Shown here piece by piece: positions 1 to 11,110 of a stretch of 64,000 bases of DNA. The stretch lies in contig JADDOH010001547.1 in NCBI GenBank assembly GCA_016648135.1, positions 31,970 through 95,969 of the forward strand, read 5' to 3'. This DNA comes from Agrypnia vestita. Its lineage: Eukaryota > Arthropoda > Insecta > Trichoptera > Phryganeidae. A model generated the notes under the pieces. The model was given only the letters and a program-made list of their open reading frames with translations, had not been told where the DNA came from and searched no databases. Numbering within the stretch: position 1 is the first letter of the stretch; every line of letters starts with the position of its first letter. The translations under genes were made by a program, and so were the position numbers.

Positions 1-15
1 GAATATTAAATACAC

Positions 16-516
16 CGTCACGGGACTTGGTTTTGGGAGACAAATAAAAACACCGAAAATCAATTTACGATATTGATTAATATATTGAATTCACAAAGTC
101 ACTTACTGGAAGAGAATTCAATTTAAACATTAGTCTTGAATTCACACTACTTCGCAATTTATCGCTTGTCTGTGAACACTTTACTATCGCCTGTTAACGC
201 TTTCAATTAAACTCCGTTCAACTATCGCACGTAAGAAGGTTTTTCGCTAGATCATCCACGACTGGTAACACTGTGGCTTATCGCTCCATAGCCAACATCG
301 CACCGGTACAAACATCAAAACGAACATTTAATGACTGGCCCCGCTATTTATACGAAACACGTTGGTTTTTTTGAATCCTCGAGAATATTCTATACATTTC
401 TAGTGTTTGCGAGAAGGCTCCCGTTGCTTCCAGACTGTTCCATGCCTCCCTCACGACTCTCCCAAAAGTTGTAGATGATTCTAGAATGCTCTAGGGTGTT
501 CGATTCTAAAGTAACA
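16..516 (-). mobile_element. Putative LTR, family F (solo or remnant)
   Basis: Read on the minus strand this has LTR order: a TGTTAC-type start at 516, a TATA-like box (cgtataaatagc) near 345, and an end near 16 (gtcccgtgacgg) close to the CGTGACA end of the copy at 13767-14228. The stretches around tatttgtctccc and the cggtgcgatg block also match that copy and the one ending at 55618. No convincing target duplication is seen and the outer bases have drifted. The family is inferred to be Ty3/gypsy-like only from the LTR style; no internal coding region lies next to it. Confidence 0.5.
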
Positions 517-1264
517 TTACAATCCGGAATCTAGCATTTCGTTATGAATCATTTTACATGCCCGAAATCAGAAAAAGGTTTATTTTACTATTCTAAACTA
601 TACAGCGCCATATTTGTGAAAATTTCACGAAAGTAAAATTATAAAAGAAATGTTTAATTGTAATCGATAGAATGGAGTGGTAACAAAGGTTGTTGATATG
701 TCTGAGGCCGGAGAGACAGTGGTGATATTGAGTTTGCGGGAGACGTTGTTTTGTGGGGGTCATGTGGCCAGCGCATTGTGGTTACCCAGTGGTGCACGTC
801 TCGGCTATGGTGCGCACAGTTGACTCTAGGGTCGCTCAAGTCGTCCCATGCCGACGTTAGAATGGTCTTCTTGGTCAAAAACTTGTAAAAAGAAGGGATT
901 TATTTCTGTTTCATTCTGGCACCATTTCCAAGATATTTTTACGAAATATAAACGGTGAACGACAAAATTCAGAGTCGTGACCTCGCGCTTTTCAAGTTTA
1001 CACGTGGGTCGTGACCTTCAGACTCAGTTTAATATATTTAGCAACAAGAGCGCTTGTCGGAATGCACCCGCTACGAAATGCATTTCATTTCAAAAGATTA
1101 AAGTTTATATTGCGCGACCAATATTGCATTGTTCCTCGCTCGACGAGACGTTAATAAAATTATGTACGTTTTAAACTCATTTTAATGTTCGTGAAATTCA
1201 AACAACAAAGTTGCAGTTCAATAATATAAATTTTGAAACAGAGCAGATGGAAAACAAAGTATAT
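517..1264. other. No gene seen; AT-rich filler
   Basis: Short open frames on both strands have no recognisable domain and no supporting context. Base composition is ordinary for the window. Nothing else can be assigned. Confidence 0.5.
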
Positions 1265-1860
1265 GAGTCTACAGAAAGTAAAAAAGTAACCCATAAAAAA
1301 AAGTTTTTATTATACCCCCTTTCTTTGTAAAATATAACAACAATTAAAGACGAATTAAAACATATAACATAACACTAAACTTACAGTTATTTAATATATT
1401 TCTAAAATGTCAGATGTTTTGAGCTTTGATAAGACACTTCATGCTTTGAATTTGATTATTGATTTATTATTGAATTGAATTAAATTCTAAAAACATTTGT
1501 CAGTCAATTTAGATTTTCGACATTCGTAGTGAAGTACCTATTATGTATACCGACGGAGTAATTCAAATTTAGAAAATATTCCGCGACGTTATCGGGCCGC
1601 CGTTGCTAGTAAGCAAACATTTCTAATGATTCCAATTTGAAAAAACCAATAAAATTTCTAAAAATCCGAAATTATACTATAATTATTAATTTTTTTAACA
1701 AAAATTTGATAGATCTTCTTTATCGTTGCCACGAGTCTACTTGCCAAGTTTCAGCTCGATTGGAGCACGGGAAAAGGGTTAAAAATCGATCCAAAGTTTT
1801 TTCACCCGGCAAGCCGGCAAGCAAGCAGACGCCAGTGTTAATATAAAGGGAGTAAAAATT
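1265..1860 (+). repeat. Dispersed repeat family E, copy 1 (interrupted)
   Basis: The two ends match the copies at 18326-18662 (+) and 58733-59045 (-): aacccataaaaa near the left end, then the block cgttgccacgagtct ... agctcgattgga ... cacgggaaaagggttaaaaatcgat, then a gggagtaaaaat end. About 250 bp of unrelated sequence sits between the halves, so this copy is split or has an insertion. No coding capacity. The family is not identified; it looks like a non-autonomous element. Confidence 0.6.
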
Positions 1861-1874
1861 AAATATTTCCTTCC

Positions 1875-1950
1875 TTTGACAGATTCTCATTGGCTGTAAT
1901 TGCATTCAGGGCGTAGTCACTCTCCTTTCGATATCGTTCTCAGCCTTGTA
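1875..1950 (-). pseudogene. Short LINE reverse-transcriptase fragment
   Basis: These bases closely resemble 34610-34690 (tctcattggct..aat.gcattcag.gc and cactctcctttcgatatcgttctcagcc), with an internal gap of roughly 15 bp. That locus encodes an RTE-type reverse transcriptase on the minus strand, so this is a small deleted piece of the same family. Confidence 0.55.
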
Positions 1951-2480
1951 ACGATGTAACTACGTACTAAAAAAATATTTTTAGTAGATATGTACACAAT
2001 ATATGATGCAACACCTATATCTACATGAGTTATATCAAGTACTCGAAATTATCCAGAAAAAATAGTTATAATCTAATCGCTATTGTCCTATTTTTTAAAT
2101 GGCTAAGTAAACACTATTATGTGCTCACAGATAGCACTGAACAAAAGAGTACGAGCGTTACAAAAACAAGATTTGGAAGTTTCATAATACTTGAACCCCG
2201 GGCCAACCAACCCGGACCGGCCGCTTAACGCGTGTTACTACCGACGCCTCTCCGTGGAACGCCAAAAATATACTATGTAATATACTAGGGCTTAGCAAAG
2301 ACGCGAACCATTATTACGCGATTCATTACAGATATCCTTTTTTGTCCGAAAAATGATTAAAAGTGGTATTACCGTATTTAAAATTTATCTTGATAGGAAT
2401 CGGAGAATTCTAAAAATTTATTTTAAAGATATCAAAGTACAATTGAAAAGATAAAGCAATTTTATGACTAAGACAGCAAT
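1951..2480. other. No gene seen
   Basis: AT-rich sequence with a small GC patch near 2200-2260 (cccgggccaacc...ccgacgcctctccg). No recognisable coding, RNA or repeat signal. Confidence 0.45.
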
Positions 2481-2880
2481 CTTCTTCTTCTTCTTCCTCA
2501 TCCTTCAACTCCACTGCTGGACATAGGCCTCTTCCATACCCTTCCATCATTCCTTGTTATTAGCTAGTTGTAGCCATTCCTTCTTCCCCCCACAGCGGCA
2601 ATGTCGTCGGCCCATCTCTTTTAAGGTCTTCCGACGTCTCAAGGTCTCCATTTCAGAACTCTGGGAGATCATCTTGCAGCATCTTGCCTTGCAACATGTC
2701 CTGCCTATTGTACCATGATATCCACTACTCTAGTTCTGCGCCTAATTTCATCATTCATTACGCCAAGCCTCCTCCATGGACCTCTCTACGGATCGTGCAT
2801 TTGAGCTTTTCTACACTTTTCTTCGTAAGGGCCATTATCTCCATACGTCATCGCTACGTACGCGCGACTCAAATGCTTTT
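2481..2880 (-). pseudogene. RTE-type LINE, decayed 3' end
   Basis: On the minus strand the sequence reads, across frameshifts, as the C-terminal part of an RTE-type ORF2: a VMTYG-like segment, an AGHVAR-like segment, a WLQLANN-like segment and the terminal EEAYVQQW-type phrase, then a (GAA)n tail at 2481-2495. The gctggacataggcctc phrase is the familiar end of this insect LINE group. It is 5'-truncated and contains stops. A related copy lies in the opposite orientation at 5083-5292. Confidence 0.75.
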
Positions 2881-3707
2881 CTTTTTAAGGCGGCGATAAC
2901 ACAAACAAACGCTGAAAATACGCGAGATATATTGTACGACATTGAAATTTACAACCGCGTATAATTGCGGTGTAAAATTTTCCCCGTAGTATTTATATCA
3001 ATTTCCGGTTGTGAAGTATCTGTACATAGAAATACTGTGGGAATTGTGCGATACGAACAATTGTGTGACAGGAACGCCACGATACTTTGGACACGTAGCA
3101 CTAGTTTTAAGTTAGTGAGGATAAAGGAAGTTCCGTGATAGCACGCAAGTACGTGATTAGAATAAAGTAGCTACGCGCAATTTTCCACGGATGCGGTTGT
3201 GGCGACTGAGTGCATTAAACCAAAAAAGGGGAAAATTACCAATTGCTGCATTTTCAAACGATACGTTATTTTTTATTACCTAACAAATTCAAATTGAGCC
3301 TTGTTAATAAAGTTATACAGATCAAAGTAATATTTTTAAAAATATCAACTTTCTCAACGCAAACACTCTTCATGAAATTCCCAATTCCAAAATTAGAAAA
3401 TATTTACAAAAAGAAACTTAGTATACAAATAATTACATTAAATATTTAGGCAACCTTATGATTTTTAAATAATTTCAAAATACCAAAATGCAGCACCAAA
3501 CAACATCAGCAAAATTACATAGGTATATTTGGGAATAAATAATTTTAATAGCATCCGTACAGAAATTAAGAATTTTAACTACGTGTATAAAAAAAATTTA
3601 TGTAAAAGTGTAAGTCTCTCTCCAAGCACAAGAGTTAGTTTTTTTTGGAGAGGTATGGCGAAAAAAATTATGTATTAATTATACTGTTAAAAAACTAGAA
3701 TAAAATG
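2881..3707. other. No gene seen
   Basis: Mostly AT-rich. Moderately CpG-containing sequence near 2880-3210 shows no coding pattern. Short frames at 3243-3449 are low complexity. Confidence 0.45.
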
Positions 3708-3772
3708 TAACTTACTAACTAACCATCACGCGTAGGGGTAGGTAGAGAGGATTGAACGCCATTTCAGCCTTT
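3708..3772 (-). repeat. LINE/SINE 3' tail, family D, copy 1
   Basis: The string actaactaaccatcacgcg followed by aggggtaggtagagaggattgaacgcc is the reverse complement of 52260-52345, where the sense strand ends in a gttagttagtta tail. A third copy is at 38085-38190. Only the last 65 bp or so are present. Confidence 0.6.
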
Positions 3773-4076
3773 CTTTCTTTTCTTCCTTTCTTTATTCTAT
3801 CTACCACACTACAGCCAGTGTATATGTACACAGTGTACACAATGTATATACATAGTTTTAAATAAATAAAAAAATCAAATAATATTTTTTGATATTATAC
3901 TTCTTTAATAGCGACTGGGTGAAAAGCGCATGCATAAAAATTGTACAGAAGTATAGCGTTTTAATTTTAGATGGAATTTAGATTGACGATTCAGTCTGTC
4001 AGCATACCGAATTCCAATTGTATCATTAAATAATACAGAAGACCGAATATTCGAGCTGGATGAGTAGCAATATATC

Positions 4077-4190
4077 AAAATATACACAACATAGAAGATA
4101 ATTACTCCTATATTAAAATAGACTCAAAATAGAACATAATTACTTCTATATAAAAATATACAGAACATAGACGATTATTACTCCTTGAAA
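4077..4190. repeat. Three-unit tandem repeat, 38-bp period
   Basis: Units start at 4077, 4115 and 4153 (aaaatata-cacaacatag, aaaatagactcaaaatag, aaaatatacagaacatag), each followed by an attactcctata-type half. Units differ by several substitutions, so this is an old minisatellite. Confidence 0.75.
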
Positions 4191-5082
4191 TTATTGCAAA
4201 ACACTCTGATTTAATAACTTCACTGATGACAGTAGTAGGTGAACTTTGTGTAGCTGAGAGTATAATAGAAGAAGAAATTGCTCATCCAATCAGATTGTTA
4301 ATTAAATGTTGACAGCCGATTGCTAGTAGCGATTGTTTCTTTGTTTTATTAACTTTACCTGTTTGCAGCTTGCAAATCATTTGTAAACATTGTCTGTCTC
4401 AACACATTTTTTTTATTATACAATACTGTATCGGTACACAATTGCAAAGAATTAAATAAATAAATTGTTGGTGTCTCATGTCACCGGAATTAAGATACTA
4501 ACTCTAAGATACCTATTGAGCGAATTTCATCGAGGACAGGTATAATGTCCAAAGTGTCAGACAGACTCATCAAATGAACTTTGAAATGTTTTACTACGTG
4601 ACGATATTTACTACGTAAATGACGTATTATCTGATGGAAGATTGCAATGTCATACTACTGTGAACAGTACGATTATGGGGATTTTTACAGATACGCGGAC
4701 ACACCTCTTTCGCGATACGTCGACCACAAATGATTAATTAATTTAGAAATATAAAACAACAAACATATGTATACAACACATGCACATTCTCGGGTTAAAA
4801 TATTGTTATGATTGGTTATTTTTAACCCATCAAAATATAGGTAACGTATTTATTAATATACGCGTTAAGTCTCTATGATAAATGTCGAGACATATATCGA
4901 CCCCGACGCGAATCGCCGGGAACAAGGAAGAAATAACTTTTTAAAATATATTTTTTGAAAAAAAATTGAAATAAAATATTTATGTGACTGAATGTTATGA
5001 TATATTGAATATTAATAATATACTTGGCCTCCTAATAAAAATATGATAATACTTGGCCTGATAATACTCAGACTTAATAAGA
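4191..5082. other. No gene seen
   Basis: AT-rich with scattered short CpG-containing stretches. No domain, tRNA or repeat could be assigned. Confidence 0.45.
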
Positions 5083-5292
5083 TGGCCTCCCAGAGTTCTG
5101 AAATGGAGACCTTGGGAAAATAAAAGAGGCATCGGAAGACCTCAAAAGAGATGGGCCGATGATATTGTCGCTGTGGGGGGAAAGAAATGGCTACAATTAG
5201 CCAACAACAGGGAAGAATGGTAACACAAGGAAGAGGCCTATATACAGCAGTGGAAAGACGAAGGCTGATGAAGAAGAAGAAGAAGAAGAAGA
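5083..5292 (+). pseudogene. RTE-type LINE, 3' end
   Basis: Plus-strand counterpart of the element at 2481-2880. It carries the ggaagacctcaaaagagatgggccgatga block, the WLQLANN-like segment, the EEAYIQQW-like end and a long (GAA)n tail at 5269-5292. Truncated at its 5' end and frameshifted. A tail of this kind is normal for the RTE clade. Confidence 0.75.
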
Positions 5293-5374
5293 CTTGTGAT
5301 AGGAATATTACGAGATATATCTTTGAATTATTTTTTTTTTCAAAATATATGCTCACGTAAACGTCATGATACTT

Positions 5375-5425
5375 TTCCATATAAAAAGTCCGTCTCTAAG
5401 AGACATCTATAATATCGGGACACTT
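5375..5425 (+). repeat. Family B repeat end, left partner of an inverted pair
   Basis: The core cgtctctaagagacatctataat matches, inverted, tatagatgtctcatagagacg at 6101-6122. Family B copies also lie at 14331-14462, 37371-37480 and 45886-45945. The core is itself a short palindrome (gtctc.tagagac). Confidence 0.6.
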
Positions 5426-5639
5426 AACTATATCGAGGATATTTATTCAGAAAAAGATTGATTGTGCCGTCCATATTCCTCAAGATCGTTCCAAATAAAA
5501 ATGATTTTTCGCATTAAAAACTAAACTCTCATTTTCAATGTCTCATCTTTTGCGCAGTATCGAAAGCGTCAAACGCCATCCGGTTCCATCACTCCGCTTG
5601 TCGATAAATCAACAATAACAGATGATCCTCTCAAAACGA

Positions 5640-5950
5640 GTGCACCCGACGCCGCGACCCCAGAGGTCGCGCGGGCCGGCAAGTCGGCCGATGACGTCAG
5701 GGGGTGTGACCCGACGCGGACAGCTGCGCGCGCGGCGGCTCTAAACCTTCGACCCCCGTTTGAAATTTGCATCGGGCGGGAGCGCACGTCCGCACCCGGT
5801 ACCGAGAAATCAATTTGACCGAATGGGAAATTAGCGCGGGTCATTCGACCGACTGCAAAGCACTTGTCACTCGCGTCGCGCGTTCTACAGGACGCGCGGG
5901 CTGCCGAGGTGACTCCAAGGACGAAGAGTTGCGGAGGACATTTCGTGACC
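5640..5950. promoter_or_regulatory. CpG-rich block (possible promoter or enhancer)
   Basis: GC- and CpG-dense compared with both flanks. It contains an ATTTGCAT octamer near 5764, a gatgacgtcag CRE-like site near 5690 and a gggggtgtgaccc motif. Reading frames through it are open mainly because of base composition (up to 151 codons on the minus strand) and match no family I know. A regulatory role is inference. The block is bracketed by inverted family B repeats. Confidence 0.35.
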
Positions 5951-6097
5951 TTGGAAGAATAAAATTGCGGATAATTTTTTTCATAGAACAGAAATCTTGA
6001 CTGTAATTTTCTCTTTAAAACCATGCTACAGTCATGTCGAGATTCCTAGTAGTTTAGGAGATAAAAACAAAAAAAAAAATTTTAGTCAATATATATA

Positions 6098-6195
6098 ATA
6101 TTATAGATGTCTCATAGAGACGAAACTACTTTTTCGTATGGGAGAATAGGTAGGTACGGATGTCTTTTTTGGGTGTCCATAGGGCTTTTAGAATT
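6098..6195 (-). repeat. Family B repeat, right partner of an inverted pair
   Basis: Reverse complement of the family B consensus: tatagatgtctcatagagacgaaact, then an acggatgtctttttt.gg block that matches the inverted copy at 14331-14462. With 5375-5425 it encloses the CpG-rich block. Confidence 0.6.
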
Positions 6196-7370
6196 TTTAA
6201 TATATGTACGTACAAAAATAACAAAATGGCGGCGAAGAAAAAAATGAAGAAAAAGAATTGCACGTTGTTTCATTGCTTTTTGCCGAAAAAAATAGTAAAA
6301 ATCAAAATTTTTAAATAATTGAAGTTCAGTCGGTTAGTGATATATCAATTGAATCTGAAATTCCAAAAAATAATTGTTTTAGATGGCCCATTTTTGAAAT
6401 TTCAACACTAGCTAATCAACTAATCAAGGCGTTGTATTCAAATAGTGTTTTTGTATGTTAAAAGTGCATATTTTTTTAATATACTTTAAGAGTGTATTTA
6501 TTAACCCTATATCAATATCATTATTCAAAATCTCATAAATATATCACAAAAATAGCCTTTTTTTCGAGCGCACAAAGTAGAGTCATGCCTTAAATATAAT
6601 AAAGGAAGATTGTTTCGGGAGTAGGCACTACGAAGTAAGCTTTAACATATTCCATTTCAAGCCAATTCAATTTCAAGGGTTAATTCGGTTGTTTTTCCAA
6701 GGCTACTTTCTTGATATTGAAGTTATGAAGATTTCCAAGGATATTGAAGATTTTCAGGTAGTTTCTTCGCGGGATATACTCGTAGAGGATAATACGCAGT
6801 TGGTACACACACAAATTCGGTGAAAATACAGCCAATTCTTACAAAGCTTAAAACTGTATTATTAATGCAATTAAGATAGCTAAAATACTAGTGTGTAAAT
6901 TCGAATTTCATATACGGGCATCCATATAAACTTTAAATGTGTACTTGAACATCGAAACTATCTTCCGAGAGGTTCTGTAATTCCAACGACATTGAGTCCA
7001 CCTAAATTCAATCTACATTAAAAACAAGATATTTTGTCTCGACTGTTATTACCACTTCGGTACAAGGAAAACATACCCACCAAAGAAGAAAGTACAATAT
7101 AAACTGCTTCATTTGTAATGTTTTAACAGAATACAAAAAACATTTTAACAAAATGCCGCTGTCTGCTAGAGAAAAGTAATAAGGAACGTGAAACGTAATT
7201 TAACAATCAACCCACCGACATTTTCCTGCTCAATTTTGCAGACACTTAGCGCAAAAAAATAAAGCTATAGTAAGACATTCATTATTAACTTAACGATCAT
7301 CTTGTATCTTATTACACGCTGTCTGCGTTTTAGCAGCGCGCGCAAAGCATTTCAGAATTAATGCTTGTTT
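6196..7370. other. No gene seen
   Basis: AT-rich, with low-complexity runs. No coding segment or recognisable element. Confidence 0.45.
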
Positions 7371-7374
7371 CATA

Positions 7375-7495
7375 ATCGGATTACTCGTGTCTGGGTCTCC
7401 TATACTCGGCCCCGATTGGCCGAGGCCGCGGGTGTGTCTGGCGTCGGGGGCTCGCTATTGGCCGGACTCGTATCTCGCGTACAGACTGTTGCGAA
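7375..7495. promoter_or_regulatory. CpG-rich block with CCAAT-type boxes
   Basis: GC-rich against AT-rich flanks. Two ATTGGCC boxes (near 7414 and 7456) and a gcgggtgtgtc motif are seen. The ATTGGCCGG word and the GGGTG.GTG words recur in the block at 13430-13700. No transcript start or coding frame can be tied to it. Confidence 0.35.
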
Positions 7496-9040
7496 ATAGA
7501 GTAACGATAAAAAGCGAAATTATATTAATTACCGAATGATTGATGGGAGCATGTTTTCATTTTGTACGATATGGAATTAAAAAAATACTAGAAAGTAGGT
7601 CGAATTAATAATAACTGGTTATTAAATGCAGCGGCATTAAAAAAACTGGATTTGGATCGCTATTATTGAATGTGATGTCACCTTTATGTGCCTCATGTTG
7701 AAAATAAAATTATCTTTTCGCATGATTAAATAAATTTAGATTTTTCAAAAGTAAACTTCTATAATGAAAAATATTAACCAATATATGCCATAGACAATGA
7801 TAAAAAAAAACATAATGTATGTAAGTAGGTACTGCTAGGTAAGATTTTTATTTCAAATTTTTAGATAGGTCATGTCTTTAAAATCACTCTGCTTTTAAAG
7901 TTAACACAACATCCCCCCCCCCCCCACACCCTGTACGGAGGTTACCGGGGGCAATAAAAATGATACGCAACCTTATTTCAGTATATTTCTATAATATTAT
8001 CACACGATTTCTCAACACTCTGGAAGTTTAAGAATAAATTGAAACACCTAGAAACCCGCGGAACAAACGGAAATATACGAGAAGATTCTAAAAATCGAAA
8101 ATCTTATATAGTCAAGCGACGCCTTCAACAACAGTTTGTTTTGGCAGGCGAGTACGAAACCATAGATTCCGAGTGAACAGAAACAAACTAACTGGGATCA
8201 GAGCGAGCATAAAAAGTAGGTACCTACGTGCGGAATATACACGAGTGCGAATTACGAAATAGAGTTCCAGTTATGATTGTCTCTGTTTACAAATAAAAGT
8301 TAGATTGATTACATTTCAGATCCCGTCGCCGCAATTTTTATTTATTTTTTTATATGTTTATTTCTATTTAAGTTAAATATAAAAGTTTTGGTAGGACTGT
8401 GCCTGTCTCACTAGAAATATCTGTGTTGAGACAGGAATACTCGTGGCAATAAAATTCAAATCGCTCCCGCGGATGTACATAAGTGTAGTATACATGTATA
8501 CAAATAATACGACATCGTATATTCAGTACAAGTGTGGGAAAATACGTAACGAAGGCAATTTCGTACGTTTTCTGTATTTCATGAAAATAACATGTTCAGA
8601 AATGTCTAGAGAGAAATGCCAACATTGATTTCGTGGAAGATTTGAAGGCAAAGTACATAAAGTCAGGCAAGGTCGATTTTCCCATGGAAACTTTTAATCA
8701 CGTTTCATGTTTAATTGACTGATAAAATATTAATGGAATATTGATCAAAGCACACAATCCGTAGAAAATTCGTCAGGTAAGAGAAAGACGTTAGAAATTT
8801 TGGTAACATTTTTAAAAGCCCTCTCATTTTCACCTTGTGTTTTGTGAAGTGAAACTGCTTTGCGAAAGTGAGGGTGAATTCAAACGGCAAAAGGTCACCG
8901 TCACGCGGATACCTGTTACTTTTTACAGTACGGAAAAGCACACATTACAGTATAAGCTATCCAAGCGTTAAATCTGGTTATGCTAATATTAAATATTACT
9001 AGCAATTACCCGTCAAAAATGACAAACTTTTTACGTTCGA
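7496..9040. other. No gene seen; possible LTR remnant at 8040-8335
   Basis: A run of 13 C lies at about 7913-7925. Between 8040 and 8335 the order gaagattctaaaa / cttatatagtc / aaataaaag / atttcagatcccgtcgcc resembles a small LTR (TATA box, poly(A) signal, end), but no clean termini or target duplication are visible. Short frames at 8443-8941 are not convincing. Confidence 0.35.
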
Positions 9041-9044
9041 ATTT

Positions 9045-9170
9045 CAACTAACTCGCCTGCCCCGGATAGGAGGAGATCCGTGGTTCGAATCCCGGCAGCA
9101 GCCAAATATTTTTTCGTTGATTTGAAATTTCTGTACGTCTTTCTAATTGATTAATAAATTTGGTTTTGAA
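9045..9170 (+). mobile_element. tRNA-like inverted-repeat element, 3' half
   Basis: It carries the 3' part of a tRNA-like sequence with an intact B box (ggttcgaatcc, 9082-9092) and an agcagcc acceptor-like end, then the right terminal repeat (tttttcgttgatttga ... attgattaataaatttggtttt). It matches the right half of 23708-23977. The A-box half is missing. Confidence 0.75.
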
Positions 9171-9259
9171 TGTGATAGTGGTTGTTGCTTACATTTTTAA
9201 AAAACCATCTCTTGAAAGTAATTTTGTAAAACCAAATTTATTAATCGATTAGATAAGAC

Positions 9260-9727
9260 CTCTACATGAGAGAGTACGAGCATTATCCTTGGCTTTACCC
9301 AACCGAGTTTCTCCAGGGTATGCTTGGCTACAATAGTCTAGAGACTAGAAGGAATGTGTATTTGATTACACATTTTTATCGATTGTTGCGCGGTATGATC
9401 GATAATCCTGAAATTATGCAGAGCATTGGTTTGCATGTTCCTGATAATTACCTTAGACATCGTCAGCATAGATTGTTTCACATTCCAATATACAGGGCCA
9501 ACCCTGCCGATGATTATGCTTGTTGGAAGAGCTATTGCTATGCTGAACAATATCGCTTTAGACATTGATCTGTTACATATCTCTGAGAGTTTTCCGAAGC
9601 AGGATTCTCCTACACATTTGATATGAATATGTATGTTAATTAAAACATTTTATAAACTATTCATTTGTAACATTTACGACTTGAATGTACTTTGTTATAT
9701 ACAAAAATAAAATTGAAATTGAAATTG
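9260..9727 (+). mobile_element. 5'-truncated non-LTR retrotransposon inside the tRNA-like element
   Basis: Reading frame 9266-9568 (100 codons) matches the end of a LINE ORF2 downstream of the reverse transcriptase: FYRLLRGMIDNPE, IGLHVPDNYLRHRQHRLF and a PIYRAN-like end, as seen in jockey/CR1/R1-type elements. After the stop comes a 3' UTR and an attgaaattgaaattg tail. The insert is flanked by the 5-bp repeat AAGAC (9255-9259 and 9728-9732), and the interrupted host element reads across cleanly when it is removed. That pattern is expected of target-primed insertion with 5' truncation. The frame is open, so the event may be fairly recent. Confidence 0.8.
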
Positions 9728-9765
9728 AAGACATACAGAAAAATCAGATCAGCGAAAAACTATGT

Positions 9766-9841
9766 AACTGCTACCGGGATTCGAACCACGGATCTCCGAT
9801 CCCTCCGGGGAAGGTGCGTTACTAATTACGCTGTAGCGGCC
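9766..9841 (-). other. tRNA-like Pol III promoter sequence
   Basis: On the minus strand ggccgct pairs imperfectly with agcagtt, and the B box ggttcgaatcc is intact (complement 9777-9787). The A-box side (gcgtaattagtaacgcacc) is degenerate. It resembles a tRNA-Arg head but lacks a clean cloverleaf, so it is not called as a tRNA gene. Confidence 0.6.
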
Positions 9842-9905
9842 TCGTACATTGCCGTCAATTTATTGTAATTTTCGTCTAAATTGAGAATTTTGAGTGATAC
9901 GTTAG

Positions 9906-10394
9906 CCAAAATATAGTCGTAATACATGTGATAACGTTTTTTTTTTTGATCCGATGTAAACAAACTTGAATGTACTTTGCCATCCCACCTTTATAATATT
10001 GTGTAAGACGGGTATGTGACGAATACTGATATCAAGATTGCGGTGAACAGCCGGCACGCGACAGGATTACGTCTGACATTTGACGGGCGGTTTCCTGCAG
10101 TGCGAGAAGTGTGAGCAAGACTTAGATAAAACGAGGATTAATTAAGATTTATGATCACTTTCACGGTATCGCATTACGCCATTCTCCGAGTTGTAAAATG
10201 ATTGTGGAGTTGTAAGATAAAAATAGTAAACAGAAATGATTCAGTGTTTTATCATGAATGGTGTATCAAAGTCGTAATGAAAATGTGCTCCCATGTCCCG
10301 ACATCATATGCTGAGATCTTCAGTGAGTTCAGTTTAGTTGAGTTCAAACCTTTGGCCTTAGTTAAAGTTAGTTATCCTTAGTTAGAAGTCTGCA
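9906..10394. other. No gene seen
   Basis: Mixed composition with a small GC patch near 10040-10110. No identifiable element. Confidence 0.4.
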
Positions 10395-10725
10395 GAAACA
10401 CGTAGAATAAATTGAATATTTACGCGTCTGTAAGAAGTAGAATATAGCGCACACCTGAATACAATCAAATTGTGATATCTACCGAAGCGAAGAGAAAAAT
10501 GGTGAAAATGGGATACCTCAAAATTAGAATAAACAATATTAATGTGGCGGTACCTGTCCGATTCTACGCCGTGATCCTGTTAGCCGACCCAGCCATCTCA
10601 GGTTTGTTTACGTTAACGTAAACAAATTGCGGTGCCCGTAAGTAAACGGGAACAAAGGAAGTCGCGCTATCGAGTCGTAATAGATGACGCCGTGTAACCA
10701 ACTAGTCGGAGCTCTTGGATACAAC
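10395..10725 (+). repeat. Family G direct duplication, copy 1
   Basis: It matches 12265-12575 along its length in the same orientation: aaacacgtag, attgaatatttac, agaagtaga..atagcgcacac, taccgaagcgaagagaaaaatgg, tagccgacccagccatc, cggtgcccgtaa, gatgacgccgtgtg. It contains the perfect 18-bp palindrome GTTTACGTTAACGTAAAC at about 10606. No protein match. It could be a repeat family or an old segmental duplication. Confidence 0.7.
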
Positions 10726-10834
10726 TGGCGCAAACTTGGATTAAACCAGATTATGATACTGAAGCGGTATTTTTAAAACGATCAAAAGCGATAGCTTAGC
10801 TGACTGGTTACTTGATATACAACTATAAAAAATA

Positions 10835-11110
10835 TGAATATACTACGACAATTAAATAAATATTATATAATCCATTCAAAAAAGAATTACTAGAATATTG
10901 GTTTATAGAGAAGGTAACAGCAATCAAATTGAATCATACCGAGAGAGATTAATTCACTTTCATCTACTGTCCTTATCTATAGGAGAATAATCGCCGATTT
11001 AATGATACTATATAAAATTATAAACGGATTGATGTACAAAATGTTCTTTGCAAAACAAAATAACTGTTCCCATGAGAATTATCTCAATACGTAGTATATT
11101 TAATTTAATT
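10835..11110 (+). pseudogene. Jockey/CR1-type reverse-transcriptase fragment
   Basis: Two frames joined by a frameshift near 10980 read as the thumb-side end of a jockey/CR1 ORF2: YRERLIHFHLLSLS, then RRIIADLMILYKIINGL. The segment beyond 11050 is too degraded to follow. Stops and frameshift show it is dead. Confidence 0.65.

Larger units (their letters stand above)
9218..9905 (-). mobile_element. tRNA-like inverted-repeat element, split by a LINE
   Basis: The terminal repeat (aaaaccaaatttattaatcgatt) starts near 9224 and is cut at 9259. It resumes at 9733 (atacagaaaaatcagatcagcgaaaaac) after the inserted LINE, then runs into a minus-strand tRNA-like block at 9766-9841 and the sequence beyond it, which corresponds to tgacggcagtgtac at 23818. 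The far terminal repeat is not recognisable. With the plus-strand copy at 9045-9170 it lies in opposite orientation, terminal repeats facing each other. Confidence 0.75.

Noticed and set aside
5569..6024. 151-codon minus-strand frame through the CpG-rich block
   Set aside because: Openness follows from GC-rich composition; amino-acid content is low complexity (Arg/Ala/Ser) and no family is recognised.
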